19,865 nt of DNA from JACRPI01 sp041671005 (GTDB lineage: Archaea > Nanobdellota > Nanobdellia > Woesearchaeales > DSVV01). Under the pieces are notes generated by a model that ran no database searches, was not told where the DNA came from, and worked only from the letters and a program-made list of their open reading frames with translations. The DNA lies in NCBI GenBank assembly GCA_041671005.1, contig JBAZCJ010000013.1, positions 1 through 19,865 of the forward strand, written 5' to 3'. This document shows, in pieces, positions 1-6,921 of the stretch. Numbering within the stretch: the first letter of the stretch is position 1; the number at the start of each line of letters is the position of its first letter. The translations under genes and the position numbers were made by a program.

Positions 1-607
1 CTGAGGTAGTTCCTTCTGTTGTGTTTTTTGGTACTGATGGTGCTACATAAGGTTTAGCTTCTGCAACTGGTACTGATGGTGCTACATAAGGTTTAGCTTC
101 TGCAACTGGTACTGATGGTGCTACATAAGCTGGTGCTTGTGCAACTGGTACTGATGGTGCTACATAAGGTTTAACTTCTGCAACTGGTGTTACAACACCG
201 CACCTTGTAAGAATTCCTTCTAATTTGGATGAATCAATTCCATAAGTTTGATTATCATATACAATATTTAAAGCAGGACTTCGTAAACCTTCATCAGAAG
301 AATTGCGGCTGCCAGCAGAAGGTCGTAATGAACCTACTAATCCTTTAGTAACACATAATGCTTCTCTTGTTCTTTGTGCAGAACCTGAACGAAAATATTC
401 TGTTGCAACTTCTAAATGACTTGCATCAAATGTAGTTGGAATATTTGAAGAATTTGTTAATGCATATACTGCAGCAGTAGAAACTCCTGCTCCTTGTGAA
501 AATCGCATAGGAATATCTTCTGCATGTGCAAGAGTAGAATATCCAAAAAAAGATACTAATGTAATTAATCCAAATTGTCTTAATGTTTTTCCAAAATAGT
601 TTTTCAT
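1..607 (-). CDS. Secreted protein with 13-residue Pro/Val/Ala repeats (3' end cut by window)
   Basis: Open reading frame running off the left edge, so the C-terminus is missing. The N-terminus is a clear signal peptide: a Lys/Arg n-region, a hydrophobic core (about residues 11-25) and an A-H-A cleavage site just before EDIP. A globular part of about 110 residues follows, with no family I recognise and two Cys. The last visible part is four tandem 13-residue repeats of the form PVAEAKPYVAPSV, which looks like an extended surface or wall-spanning linker. Three in-frame ATGs lie at 622, 613 and 607. I chose 607 because a TATA-like box at 633-640 is about 29 nt upstream and because M-K-N-Y-F makes a normal signal-peptide start; 613 is equally possible. 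The gene upstream on the same strand (691-1428) is 80 nt away, and a promoter lies between them. Exported status is secure; function is unknown. Confidence 0.75.
   Translation of the reverse strand, partial: MKNYFGKTLRQFGLITLVSFFGYSTLAHAEDIPMRFSQGAGVSTAAVYALTNSSNIPTTFDASHLEVATEYFRSGSAQRTREALCVTKGLVGSLRPSAGSRNSSDEGLRSPALNIVYDNQTYGIDSSKLEGILTRCGVVTPVAEVKPYVAPSVPVAQAPAYVAPSVPVAEAKPYVAPSVPVAEAKPYVAPSVPKNTTEGTTS
30..185. repeat. Four tandem 39-bp repeats (coding)
   Basis: Units lie at 30-68, 69-107, 108-146 and 147-185. The first two are identical, the fourth differs by one base, and the third diverges in its middle third. The unit is exactly 13 codons and encodes the PVAEAKPYVAPSV repeat of the overlapping secreted protein. 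Near-identity at DNA level points to recent unit duplication or slippage. Confidence 0.95.
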
Positions 608-632
608 GTCCATAGTTCTCATCCCTTATATT

Positions 633-674
633 TTATATAAGTATCTAGGAAAGAAGTCAATTACGATTTATAAA
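633..674 (-). promoter_or_regulatory. Two candidate TATA boxes for the repeat-containing secreted protein
   Basis: Read on the minus strand, TTTATAAA (667-674) lies inside a perfect 12-bp palindrome GATTTATAAATC (665-676). TTATATAA lies closer to the gene at 633-640. The nearer box predicts a leaderless mRNA starting around 607-613. The farther one predicts a leader of about 37 nt. The sequence does not decide between them. Confidence 0.5.
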
Positions 675-690
675 TCTTATGAATGAAAAA

Positions 691-1428
691 TTAAAATTTA
701 ATCTCACTGTTTTGCACTAACTCATACTCCGCAGGACAGCCAATATCATACCAAAACCCTTTAAACGTAAATGCATAGAGAGGAAGTTTTTGCATAAGAT
801 AAACCAGAAGATCTCCATGTCTGTCAGGATGTTGTATTTTCAATGCATCTTTAATAATTGCAAAAGAACTTTTCGGGAAAACATAACATCCTGTTGATGC
901 AAGAGTTGTCTTAGGATGCTCAGGTTTTTCTTCAAACCCAATAATTTTATTATATACATCTAATTCAAGACATCCTAATATATTTGCTATACGCTTTTTG
1001 TCTTGAGTATCATACACCCCAACAATAATTGTTTTTTTTGCATTGAAATAAGAAACTATTTCAGAAAGTTCAAATGAAAATAAATTATCTCCTGCAACAA
1101 CAAGAATATCTTCTGTAATCTTTTGTTGTTCTATAACATAATACATATCTCCAACAGCACCTAATCGAGCGCCATTCTCTTTTGTACCATCGTTAACAAT
1201 TGTTATTTTCTTTTGACTCTGTACTGTTTTTTGCCATGTAACAAAATGAGAATAAAATTTATCATTTGTGACAACAAATATTTCAGTTATATCTTTACAT
1301 GCATTAAGTTTGTCAATAGTATAATTGATAAGAAGTTTTTCTTTTACAAATAATAATGGTTTTGGTGTGTTTAACGTTAATGGATACAATCTAGTTGGAT
1401 ATCCTGCTGCAAGAATAATTGCTTTCAT
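691..1428 (-). CDS. Sugar-1-phosphate nucleotidylyltransferase (NDP-sugar pyrophosphorylase)
   Basis: A 245-residue protein of the GT-A-fold nucleotidyltransferase family (RfbA/RmlA/GlmU N-domain type). Such enzymes transfer NMP from an NTP to a sugar 1-phosphate to make NDP-sugars for surface polysaccharide or glycosylation. The N-terminal signature is clear: LAAG (6-9), T-R-L (12-14) and P-K-P-L-L (22-26), although the usual G-x-G before TRL is G-Y-P. A GDN metal-binding motif occurs near the middle, EEKP follows further on, and the C-terminus has the W-Y-D-I-G-x-P-x-Y pattern that closes the sugar site. The length fits the short single-domain forms with no hexapeptide acyltransferase tail. 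The substrate cannot be read from sequence. It stands alone: no other sugar genes are visible, and its divergent neighbour is a metal exporter. The start is supported by a TATA box 28 nt upstream. Confidence 0.88.
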   Translation of the reverse strand: MKAIILAAGYPTRLYPLTLNTPKPLLFVKEKLLINYTIDKLNACKDITEIFVVTNDKFYSHFVTWQKTVQSQKKITIVNDGTKENGARLGAVGDMYYVIEQQKITEDILVVAGDNLFSFELSEIVSYFNAKKTIIVGVYDTQDKKRIANILGCLELDVYNKIIGFEEKPEHPKTTLASTGCYVFPKSSFAIIKDALKIQHPDRHGDLLVYLMQKLPLYAFTFKGFWYDIGCPAEYELVQNSEIKF

Positions 1429-1452
1429 AAAATTAAGCTGAAAAAGTTTATG

Positions 1453-1460
1453 TTTTTAAA
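1453..1460 (-). promoter_or_regulatory. TATA box of the nucleotidylyltransferase gene
   Basis: On the minus strand this reads TTTAAAAA, centred about 28 nt before the ATG at 1428. That is the distance expected for a leaderless archaeal transcript. Confidence 0.45.
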
Positions 1461-1552
1461 GGTGATGGAAAATAAGATAATAAATAAGATAACCAATTAA
1501 ATTATATCCCTTGGAGAAAAATATTTACGCAATATATCATATTAGTACAATT

Positions 1553-2416
1553 ATGAGCAATAAATTAAAAGCAGCAACAACATCTATTGTCATTAACCTT
1601 ACATTATTAACCAGCAAAATAATTGCTGCATATATAACTGGCTCTATTGCATTAATTGCAGAATGTGCACATTCTCTTTTTGATATGGTTGCATCTATTT
1701 TAGCTTATGTTGGCATAAAAAAAGCAGAACAGCCAGAGGATCATACACATTTATATGGACATGAAAAATTTGAGAATCTCTCTTCATTGCTTCAAGCATT
1801 ATTAATTACAGGAACTGCATTTATTATTATGTGGGAAGCATATAAAAAATTCAGTGAACATGGTGTTGTTGAAAATTCAGGAGTAGGAATTATTCTCATG
1901 ATGATTTCAATACCAATTACATTTTTAACAGCACGTTATCTTTCTTCTGTTGCTAAAAAAGAAGGAGGAAGCCAAGCCCTTGAAGCAGATTCAGCTCATT
2001 TTACAACAGATGTACTAGGATCTATTGCAGTTCTTACGGGATTAATATTAGTTAAATTTGGATTTCCATTTGGAGATCCACTTGCTGCATTTACAGTAGG
2101 AATAATCATGCTGTATATATCTATTGAATTAGGATTGCACTCATTTTATGTTTTCATGGATTTTAGTCCAGATGCATCAAGAGTTAAATTAATAGAAGAC
2201 GTTTTAAAAAAAGCAATGAGTAATAAAAAAATAGACAAGTATCATAAATTACGAGCACGAATGGCAGGGAGCAAAATACTTCTTGAATTTCACATCCACA
2301 TTTCCCCTAATTTGACTGTCAAAGAAGGGCATGATATTTCTTCTGCAATTAAAGCAGAAATACGAAAAGCAGTTCCTGAAGTAAAAGATGCAACAATACA
2401 TATAGAACCTGCGTAA
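1553..2416 (+). CDS. Cation diffusion facilitator (CDF) family metal exporter
   Basis: A 287-residue integral membrane protein of the CDF family, which exports Zn2+, Fe2+ or Mn2+ in exchange for protons. The family landmarks are all present: H40-x3-D44 in TM2, a D-H-T-H-L-Y-G-H motif at 63-70 after it, H149-x3-D153 in TM5, and a C-terminal cytoplasmic ferredoxin-like domain ending with several His (the EFHIHIS region). An H/D pair in both TM2 and TM5 is the arrangement linked to zinc preference in characterised members, so zinc is my first guess. An in-frame TTG at 1511 would add 14 residues, but the ATG at 1553 begins just before the first membrane helix as in homologues, so I used it. It is divergent from the nucleotidylyltransferase gene. 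Confidence 0.9.
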   Translation: MSNKLKAATTSIVINLTLLTSKIIAAYITGSIALIAECAHSLFDMVASILAYVGIKKAEQPEDHTHLYGHEKFENLSSLLQALLITGTAFIIMWEAYKKFSEHGVVENSGVGIILMMISIPITFLTARYLSSVAKKEGGSQALEADSAHFTTDVLGSIAVLTGLILVKFGFPFGDPLAAFTVGIIMLYISIELGLHSFYVFMDFSPDASRVKLIEDVLKKAMSNKKIDKYHKLRARMAGSKILLEFHIHISPNLTVKEGHDISSAIKAEIRKAVPEVKDATIHIEPA

Positions 2417-2493
2417 TTCTTATTTATATATCTTTAATTGATATGAACCATGTGTCCATAAATAATTTAAACTATAAAATTGAGAAGGTAACT

Positions 2494-2501
2494 TTTATAA
2501 A
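2494..2501 (+). promoter_or_regulatory. TATA box for tRNA-Ser
   Basis: TTTATAAA centred at 2497.5. It predicts a transcription start near 2523-2525, a few bases before the mature tRNA 5' end at 2531. Confidence 0.65.
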
Positions 2502-2530
2502 CATTTGAATTTTCAAAACAAATATTCCAT

Positions 2531-2614
2531 GCCGGTGTGGCACAACCTGGTACTGCGTCAGCCTTGAGAGCTGATTTCCGAAAGGATATCTCGGTTCAAA
2601 TCCGGGCGCCGGCG
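2531..2614 (+). tRNA. tRNA-Ser (anticodon UGA)
   Basis: 84-nt type II tRNA folded by hand. The acceptor stem GCCGGTG pairs with CGCCGGC (one G-U). The D-stem is 3 bp (GCA/TGC) with a GG in the loop. The anticodon stem is TCAGC/GCTGA with loop CTTGAGA, giving anticodon TGA, which reads UCA. The long variable arm has a TCC-GAAA-GGA hairpin, typical of serine tRNA. The T arm is CTCGG-TTCAAAT-CCGGG, and the discriminator base is G as expected for Ser. CCA is not encoded, as in many archaea. There is no intron. Confidence 0.95.
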
Positions 2615-2628
2615 TTATATATTATATA

Positions 2629-2633
2629 TTTTT
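2629..2633 (+). terminator. Poly-T terminator after tRNA-Ser
   Basis: A short T-run (TTTTT) following an AT-alternating stretch about 15 nt past the tRNA 3' end. Archaeal RNA polymerase terminates at such runs without needing a hairpin. The run is short, so the call is tentative. Confidence 0.35.
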
Positions 2634-2663
2634 CAACTACAGCATTGATTAATGCTGTTATTT

Positions 2664-3503
2664 CTATTTTTTTAACGGAATTTCTCCAATAATCAATTGA
2701 GGATTTATCCCGTCTTTTGTTATAATTATCTTTGAATTATTTTCTAAAGATTTTTGTGTTACTTCTAATTCTTTCAACAATTGTGCATTTCCTGTAAAAG
2801 ATTTATTAATCAAATCAAATGCCTGCGATTGACCTTCTGCTTTTAAGATAGCAGCTTGCTTTTCTCCTTCTGCTTCTTTTATTGAAGCTCTTCTTTTTCC
2901 ATCTGCTTGTGTTTCTGTTGCTGTTGCAAAGTCAACTGCTGCCTGTTTTTCATTTTCTGCCTTAACAACCTTATTCATAGTTTCCTGAACATCTTTTGGG
3001 GGATTAATCTCTTTTAACTCTGCTCTAACCACCTCAATCCCCCAATTCTGTGTTTCTTTAATTAATGTTATCATAAGCTGTTTATTTATTTCATCCCTAT
3101 TACTATTTGCATCATTAAGAGTCATTGTTCCAATAATATTTCTCAAAGTTGTTCTTGCCAATTGAACTATTTGTTTTTCACAATTATATACATTATATTG
3201 AGAAGCTTTCACTGATTTTTCTTCTAATTTTACTTTAAAATAAACTTGTGCATCAACTACTGCGTTAAGTTTATCTTTTGTAATGATTTCTTGAGGTTCT
3301 GCATCAACCATTTTTTCAGTTACTTCGACTTTAATCATCCTTTGAACAATCGGGAATACCCAACAAAAACCACCTTCAATAAAAGTTGAATATTTTCCTA
3401 ATGTTTCAACTAATCCTCTTTCTGTTGGTCTAACAATTCTAATCCCAGCTAAGAATACAATAAATAATAAAATAGGTACACCATACATTATTAAATTAAT
3501 CAT
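2664..3503 (-). CDS. SPFH-domain membrane protein (stomatin/paraslipin type)
   Basis: A 279-residue protein with one N-terminal membrane helix (about residues 5-24) followed by an SPFH/band-7 domain (about 25-190). The core stomatin motif V-D-A-E-P-Q-E-I-I-T-K-D is clear near residues 66-77. An Ala/Glu/Lys-rich coiled coil follows (about 180-235), with A-E-G-E-K-Q-A-A and K-A-E-G-Q-S-Q-A. Paraslipins form large membrane-associated oligomers that organise membrane microdomains or control membrane proteases, and they are usually encoded next to an NfeD-family protease. No nfeD gene is adjacent here. The start is fixed by a strong Shine-Dalgarno (AAGGAGG) 7 nt upstream of the ATG, unlike the leaderless genes elsewhere in the window. 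Confidence 0.9.
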   Translation of the reverse strand: MINLIMYGVPILLFIVFLAGIRIVRPTERGLVETLGKYSTFIEGGFCWVFPIVQRMIKVEVTEKMVDAEPQEIITKDKLNAVVDAQVYFKVKLEEKSVKASQYNVYNCEKQIVQLARTTLRNIIGTMTLNDANSNRDEINKQLMITLIKETQNWGIEVVRAELKEINPPKDVQETMNKVVKAENEKQAAVDFATATETQADGKRRASIKEAEGEKQAAILKAEGQSQAFDLINKSFTGNAQLLKELEVTQKSLENNSKIIITKDGINPQLIIGEIPLKK

Positions 3504-3510
3504 TTTATTT

Positions 3511-3517
3511 CCTCCTT
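3511..3517 (-). promoter_or_regulatory. Strong Shine-Dalgarno site of the SPFH gene
   Basis: AAGGAGG on the minus strand, 7 nt before the ATG at 3503. It is the best Shine-Dalgarno in the window and implies a leadered transcript. Candidate TATA boxes lie upstream (minus-strand TTTAAATA at 3580-3587). Confidence 0.8.
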
Positions 3518-3533
3518 TATTTAACCCAATTAA

Positions 3534-3800
3534 TATTATTATTATTATTAATCTATAATATGTTTTAAAGTATACATCCTATTTAAATTATTCGAATGGG
3601 TTCAAAAATTGTTTAAACCTTTTGTTAAACACGAAAAAAGTAGTTATCTAACTTTTTTTGTTAAATCATGAGATTAAATAATGGGTTTAATCTTTATTAA
3701 ATGAAATTATAACAGAAAATTTTATTAAATCCCCACTCTCGAGTAATAAACTAAAAATAAACTTTATAAACTGAAATCAATTTTATACTTATAATAAAGA
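3534..3800. other. AT-rich gene-free stretch with three short inverted repeats
   Basis: The 325-nt gap 3504-3828 between divergent genes holds no credible ORF. It contains a TTA trinucleotide run (about 3534-3551) and three consecutive inverted repeats. GTTTAA/TTAAAC has arms 3611-3616 and 3625-3630. AAAAAAGT/ACTTTTTT has arms 3634-3641 and 3651-3658. GATTAAA/TTTAATC has arms 3672-3678 and 3686-3692. The right end carries TATA-like boxes for the SLT gene. No known RNA family is recognisable. Confidence 0.5.
3763..3795 (+). promoter_or_regulatory. Promoter region of the SLT lipoprotein gene
   Basis: TTTATAAA at 3763-3770 matches the best TATA consensus in the window and predicts a start near 3793, leaving a leader of about 36 nt without a clear Shine-Dalgarno. 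A weaker CTTATAAT at 3788-3795 would give a shorter leader. Confidence 0.5.
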
Positions 3801-3828
3801 AAAATAAAAACTAAAAAGACATAACAAA

Positions 3829-4770
3829 ATGAACCACAGAAGTTTAAGAACAATAATATTAGCCGCAGTAGGATACATTGCAACAGCATGTAATACTTCT
3901 ACAATAGACCCTACACAATTTCAAGAAGTAGCTACAACACGATTATCCGCAGAGTATTACTGCAAAAAAGAACATAAAGGTCTTGATCTTTCAAGTCATG
4001 ACGGCCTTAGTGCATTAATTGATTCTGATAAAAAAGATGATGTATATATTGTTTGTAATGATAAAACTGAAGTTGCACAATTATCAACCGGAAAAAAAGG
4101 AGTATGGTATATTTACACAGGAGATAAAAAAACTAAACCAACCCAAGAATTAAAACCCAATACTCCATATAAAGATATTATTGAAGCAGCAGTTGTAGGA
4201 AAGAAATATGTGGATGCAGTTTATTTAGCTGCATTGTTAGGAATAGAATCTAATAACGACCCAAATGCAATTTCATGGAAAGGAGCAACTGGCCCTGGTC
4301 AATGGATGCCAGAAAGTGCAGTAAAATACGGATTATGCAAAGGATATGATAAAAAAACAAATCAATGTACTGGATGGGATCATAGAAAAGATCCTACTAA
4401 AGCAATTCCAGCAAGCGCCCAATATTTAGAAGATTTAACAGTACAATTTGAAAAATATACTTACAAAAGAGAGTTTGCTACAGCATCATACAATGGCGGT
4501 GCAACAGTTATAAAAAAAGCAATTGGATATACTAATAAAACAGATCCAACATGGCTAGAAGTTTCAAAAGCAATTAGATCATCTGATACTGCATCATATA
4601 GACCTGCCCCATATGTATTAACTAAAAGCAAAAAACATATTACACCTGTACCAAAAAATTATCGCCTTAAAAAAGGAGAAAGAATTGTAGATGAACGAAA
4701 GTTAAAAGTAAAAGAAATTCAAGAATATGTTCCAAAGATTCAAAAAAGAATGGAAGAATTGAGAAAATAA
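3829..4770 (+). CDS. Lytic-transglycosylase-like (SLT domain) lipoprotein
   Basis: A 313-residue exported protein. The N-terminus has a short basic segment, a hydrophobic core and a Cys at 21 (I-A-T-A-C), suggesting a lipoprotein, although Ala at -3 is not ideal. After about 100 residues of unknown structure comes a lysozyme-fold SLT (GH23-type) domain, about 130-235. The expected catalytic Glu is E140 in G-I-E-S-N-N-D-P. It is followed by G-A-T-G-P-G-Q-W-M-P, matching the family's GA-GLMQ-MP pattern, and later A-S-Y-N-G-G, matching AYN-G. The C-terminal 45 residues are highly charged and probably helical. Family members cleave peptidoglycan glycan strands. Archaea lack peptidoglycan, so the substrate here is unclear: bacterial partners, a different polymer, or a non-catalytic role. 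It is a monocistronic gene followed by a separately promoted parvulin. Confidence 0.8.
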   Translation: MNHRSLRTIILAAVGYIATACNTSTIDPTQFQEVATTRLSAEYYCKKEHKGLDLSSHDGLSALIDSDKKDDVYIVCNDKTEVAQLSTGKKGVWYIYTGDKKTKPTQELKPNTPYKDIIEAAVVGKKYVDAVYLAALLGIESNNDPNAISWKGATGPGQWMPESAVKYGLCKGYDKKTNQCTGWDHRKDPTKAIPASAQYLEDLTVQFEKYTYKREFATASYNGGATVIKKAIGYTNKTDPTWLEVSKAIRSSDTASYRPAPYVLTKSKKHITPVPKNYRLKKGERIVDERKLKVKEIQEYVPKIQKRMEELRK

Positions 4771-4774
4771 ATAG

Positions 4775-4782
4775 TTTATAAC
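4775..4782 (+). promoter_or_regulatory. TATA box of the parvulin gene
   Basis: TTTATAAC immediately after the SLT stop codon. It predicts a start near 4805 and a leader of about 39 nt that carries the Shine-Dalgarno at 4835. Confidence 0.45.
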
Positions 4783-4834
4783 ATCTACAAAAATACAACA
4801 ACAAATATAAATTAGATATAATTAAACAATCTGT

Positions 4835-4840
4835 GGTGAT
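4835..4840 (+). promoter_or_regulatory. Shine-Dalgarno of the parvulin gene
   Basis: GGTGAT, the full archaeal anti-16S match, 3 nt before the ATG at 4844. It fixes the start. Confidence 0.75.
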
Positions 4841-4843
4841 ATT

Positions 4844-5122
4844 ATGGCAACAAAAGAAATACGAGCAAGTCATATTTTAGTTGGATCAAAAGAACAAGCA
4901 GTAGAAATACTGCAAAAATGTAAAGCAGGAGCAGATTTTGCATATATGGCAGAAAAATATTCTAAATGCCCATCAGGAAAAAAAGGTGGAGACTTAGGTA
5001 CATTTGGCAGAGGACAAATGGTTCCAAAATTTGAAAATGCAGCATTTAATCTCAAAGTTGGAGAAATTTCAGAATTAGTTCCAACACAATTTGGGTTTCA
5101 TATAATCAAGAGAACTGCGTAA
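4844..5122 (+). CDS. Parvulin-type peptidyl-prolyl cis-trans isomerase
   Basis: A 92-residue single-domain parvulin. It begins with the family's R-A-S-H-I-L-V strand (7-13), continues with F-A-Y-M-A-E-K-Y-S and the G-G-D-L-G-T-F-G-R-G-Q-M-V loop, and ends with Q-F-G-F-H-I-I-K-R. All core positions, including both conserved His, are present. There is no signal peptide, so it acts in the cytoplasm as a folding catalyst, like the small archaeal parvulins of about 90-100 residues. The last 17 nt overlap, tail to tail, the 3' end of the minus-strand Nudix-like gene. Confidence 0.95.
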   Translation: MATKEIRASHILVGSKEQAVEILQKCKAGADFAYMAEKYSKCPSGKKGGDLGTFGRGQMVPKFENAAFNLKVGEISELVPTQFGFHIIKRTA

Positions 5123-6122
5123 AAGGACAATTGAATGCATTATATTGAACCGGGTGTAAATTATACCCATTTCTTTTTGCTTCTTCTCCTATTTGTTTAA
5201 TAAAGGTATTAAACGCAGCTCTTCCTTGTTCTGCGAGAATATATAACCCCAGCATTCCAACAGTATTTGGAACTAATTTTCCATAAACGTGTTCTCCTTT
5301 TATTGTAGGAGAGTATGTTACAACAGAACGATCAACAAGTTCATCAATAGGCCACCCAACAATATGTTTATTTTCTTTTGTTGGTGTTACATCAGATAAC
5401 GGAATTCCAAGTTTTATTAAAAATACATAATTTGTAGACCATTCATCAGATTCTCGTTGCATACCTATTGAGCGAATAGACTTTACACGTGAATCTAAAA
5501 CTCCATCTCGAACAACTGCAAAACCCAACTCTCCAACAGATTGTGTGATTACAGGATCTTCAAGGGTTTTATCTGTTCGAGTTAAATATCCGCAAGGATA
5601 AGAAAGTAACATTCCTCCTGCTGTAACATTTTCAGGACGTTGTTCTAAAAGCACGTAACCATCTGAAGTAACAGTAACAGCACCAATATTAAGAATACAA
5701 AATTCATTTGCAAGCTGGCGTTGTAAATCTAAAGGCAATGTTGATAATTTATTTTTCATCCAATAAGAAATTTTATATGTAGAAAGGGCTGTTTCTAATT
5801 GATCTCCTTCAGAAGATATTCTTTTCAAAACAGGTTTTAGTTGACTAGACATACGAGGGTTTACTGCTAATCCTTGTTGCCAAAGAGCATTAATCTCATT
5901 AAGATAAGGACGAAGAACTTCGATTTCACCATGAGGCATATCTGGAAATTCCTCTTCTCCTGCATAAACCATATTATCAATAGACACTGTAACTTCGCGT
6001 GGCTCTCTTCCCGAAAGATCTGGCCAAAATTCAAAGATGTGTGGCTGATGAGATAACTGTCTTAATAATTCTGGAATAACCACTCGAATAAGCACAGGAC
6101 CTTTAAATAGACTCATAATCAT
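5106..6122 (-). CDS. Nudix-like protein with degenerate catalytic box
   Basis: About 338 residues; I do not recognise a precise family. The middle (about residues 145-270) looks like a Nudix fold: a strand I-G-A-V-T-V-T-S-D-G-Y-V-L-L-E-Q-R, then Y-P-C-G-Y-L, then a helix-like segment where the Nudix box belongs, and E-S-D-E-W-S-T-N-Y-V-F-L further on. In the box, the metal-binding R-E-U-x-E-E is replaced by T-Q-S-V-G-E, so hydrolase activity is doubtful. It may be a binding or regulatory derivative. The N-terminal 130 residues are of unknown type. The first ATG is at 6140, but it lies on top of the likely TATA elements (6140-6155). ATGs at 6122 and 6116 are at leaderless distance, so I used 6122; the true start is one of these three. 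It is divergent from the pseudouridine synthase gene. Confidence 0.6.
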   Translation of the reverse strand: MIMSLFKGPVLIRVVIPELLRQLSHQPHIFEFWPDLSGREPREVTVSIDNMVYAGEEEFPDMPHGEIEVLRPYLNEINALWQQGLAVNPRMSSQLKPVLKRISSEGDQLETALSTYKISYWMKNKLSTLPLDLQRQLANEFCILNIGAVTVTSDGYVLLEQRPENVTAGGMLLSYPCGYLTRTDKTLEDPVITQSVGELGFAVVRDGVLDSRVKSIRSIGMQRESDEWSTNYVFLIKLGIPLSDVTPTKENKHIVGWPIDELVDRSVVTYSPTIKGEHVYGKLVPNTVGMLGLYILAEQGRAAFNTFIKQIGEEAKRNGYNLHPVQYNAFNCPFTQFS

Positions 6123-6139
6123 AAGGGTGCCTTTTCCCA

Positions 6140-6155
6140 TTTTTAAAGATTATAG
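6140..6155 (-). promoter_or_regulatory. TATA elements of the Nudix-like gene
   Basis: On the minus strand CTATAATC (6155-6148) and TTTAAAAA (6147-6140) lie about 27-30 nt upstream of the in-frame ATGs at 6122 and 6116. That is the same spacing seen at the other leaderless genes of this window. A 10-bp palindrome GCATTAATGC (6162-6171) lies between this promoter and the divergent gene. Confidence 0.45.
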
Positions 6156-6193
6156 CGAAAAGCATTAATGCAACATCATTATTTCTTTAAGTA

Positions 6194-6904
6194 ATGTCCA
6201 AGAAACTAACATTGTATCAAGCATTAAAAAAATCCGGCTTATTTAAAGATAAAGATGAATTAAGCAATGCAGTAAATAATGGAAAAATTACTGTTGATGG
6301 CATTGTCACAAAAGCATTGCAGTTTCAATTTTCTCCCAACAAACGAAAAGTTTGTTTTGATGGAAAAGAAATCAACTTCATTGAAAAAAAATATTATGTC
6401 ATAAACAAAACGTTAGGATATTCATGTCAAAAAAATGATAAAGCACCATATGTTGTTGATATTTTTGATTTTCCTGAACAACTAAAAAATTCATTATTTT
6501 CTGTTGGAAGATTAGATTTTCAAACAACAGGATTATTAATTGTCACAAATGATGGAGACTTTGCTCAGACTATTTTATCAGAAAAAGTTTCTAAAACATA
6601 TAAAGTAATTACAACAAAAGAGGTTATAGAACCTCAAATACAACACTTAAAAGATGGAGTTTTAATTCACACAGGCGGTGAAGAATATATTACTAAACCT
6701 GCACAAGTAAAACGAATAGATGCTCAAACAATATTAGTTACAATCCATGAAGGAAAACATAGACAAGTTAGAAAAATGATGAAAGCTATTGGTAATGACG
6801 TTATCTCATTAGAACGAGTTGCAATAGGCGGAATAAATATCAAACTTGAAGAAGGAAAATGGAAAGAATATTCTGAAGAAGAAATAAAAAAAATAATTAA
6901 ATAA
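6194..6904 (+). CDS. RsuA/RluB-family pseudouridine synthase
   Basis: A 236-residue enzyme with an N-terminal S4 RNA-binding domain (about residues 5-55) followed by the RsuA-type pseudouridine synthase domain. The catalytic motif G-R-L-D-F-Q-T-T-G-L-L-I is intact, with Asp108 as the nucleophile, and E-G-K-H-R-Q-V-R-K-M-M, the family's RNA-contacting motif, is near the C-terminus. Characterised members isomerise single uridines in bacterial 16S or 23S rRNA. This family is typical of bacteria rather than archaea, so acquisition by transfer is plausible, though base composition matches its neighbours. The exact rRNA target cannot be told. The start is the first ATG; no clear Shine-Dalgarno or ideal TATA box was found. 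Confidence 0.92.
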   Translation: MSKKLTLYQALKKSGLFKDKDELSNAVNNGKITVDGIVTKALQFQFSPNKRKVCFDGKEINFIEKKYYVINKTLGYSCQKNDKAPYVVDIFDFPEQLKNSLFSVGRLDFQTTGLLIVTNDGDFAQTILSEKVSKTYKVITTKEVIEPQIQHLKDGVLIHTGGEEYITKPAQVKRIDAQTILVTIHEGKHRQVRKMMKAIGNDVISLERVAIGGINIKLEEGKWKEYSEEEIKKIIK

Positions 6905-6921
6905 AAATTATAAGTTTAATA

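Noticed and set aside
30..185. Possible CRISPR-like array
   Set aside because: The units are directly adjacent with no spacers, and the period is exactly 13 codons in a coding frame.
1511..1552. TTG start adding 14 residues to the CDF exporter
   Set aside because: The extra residues are not typical of the family, and the ATG at 1553 precedes the first membrane helix directly.
3534..3551. TTA trinucleotide microsatellite
   Set aside because: It is short and expected by chance or slippage in AT-rich DNA. No function is implied.
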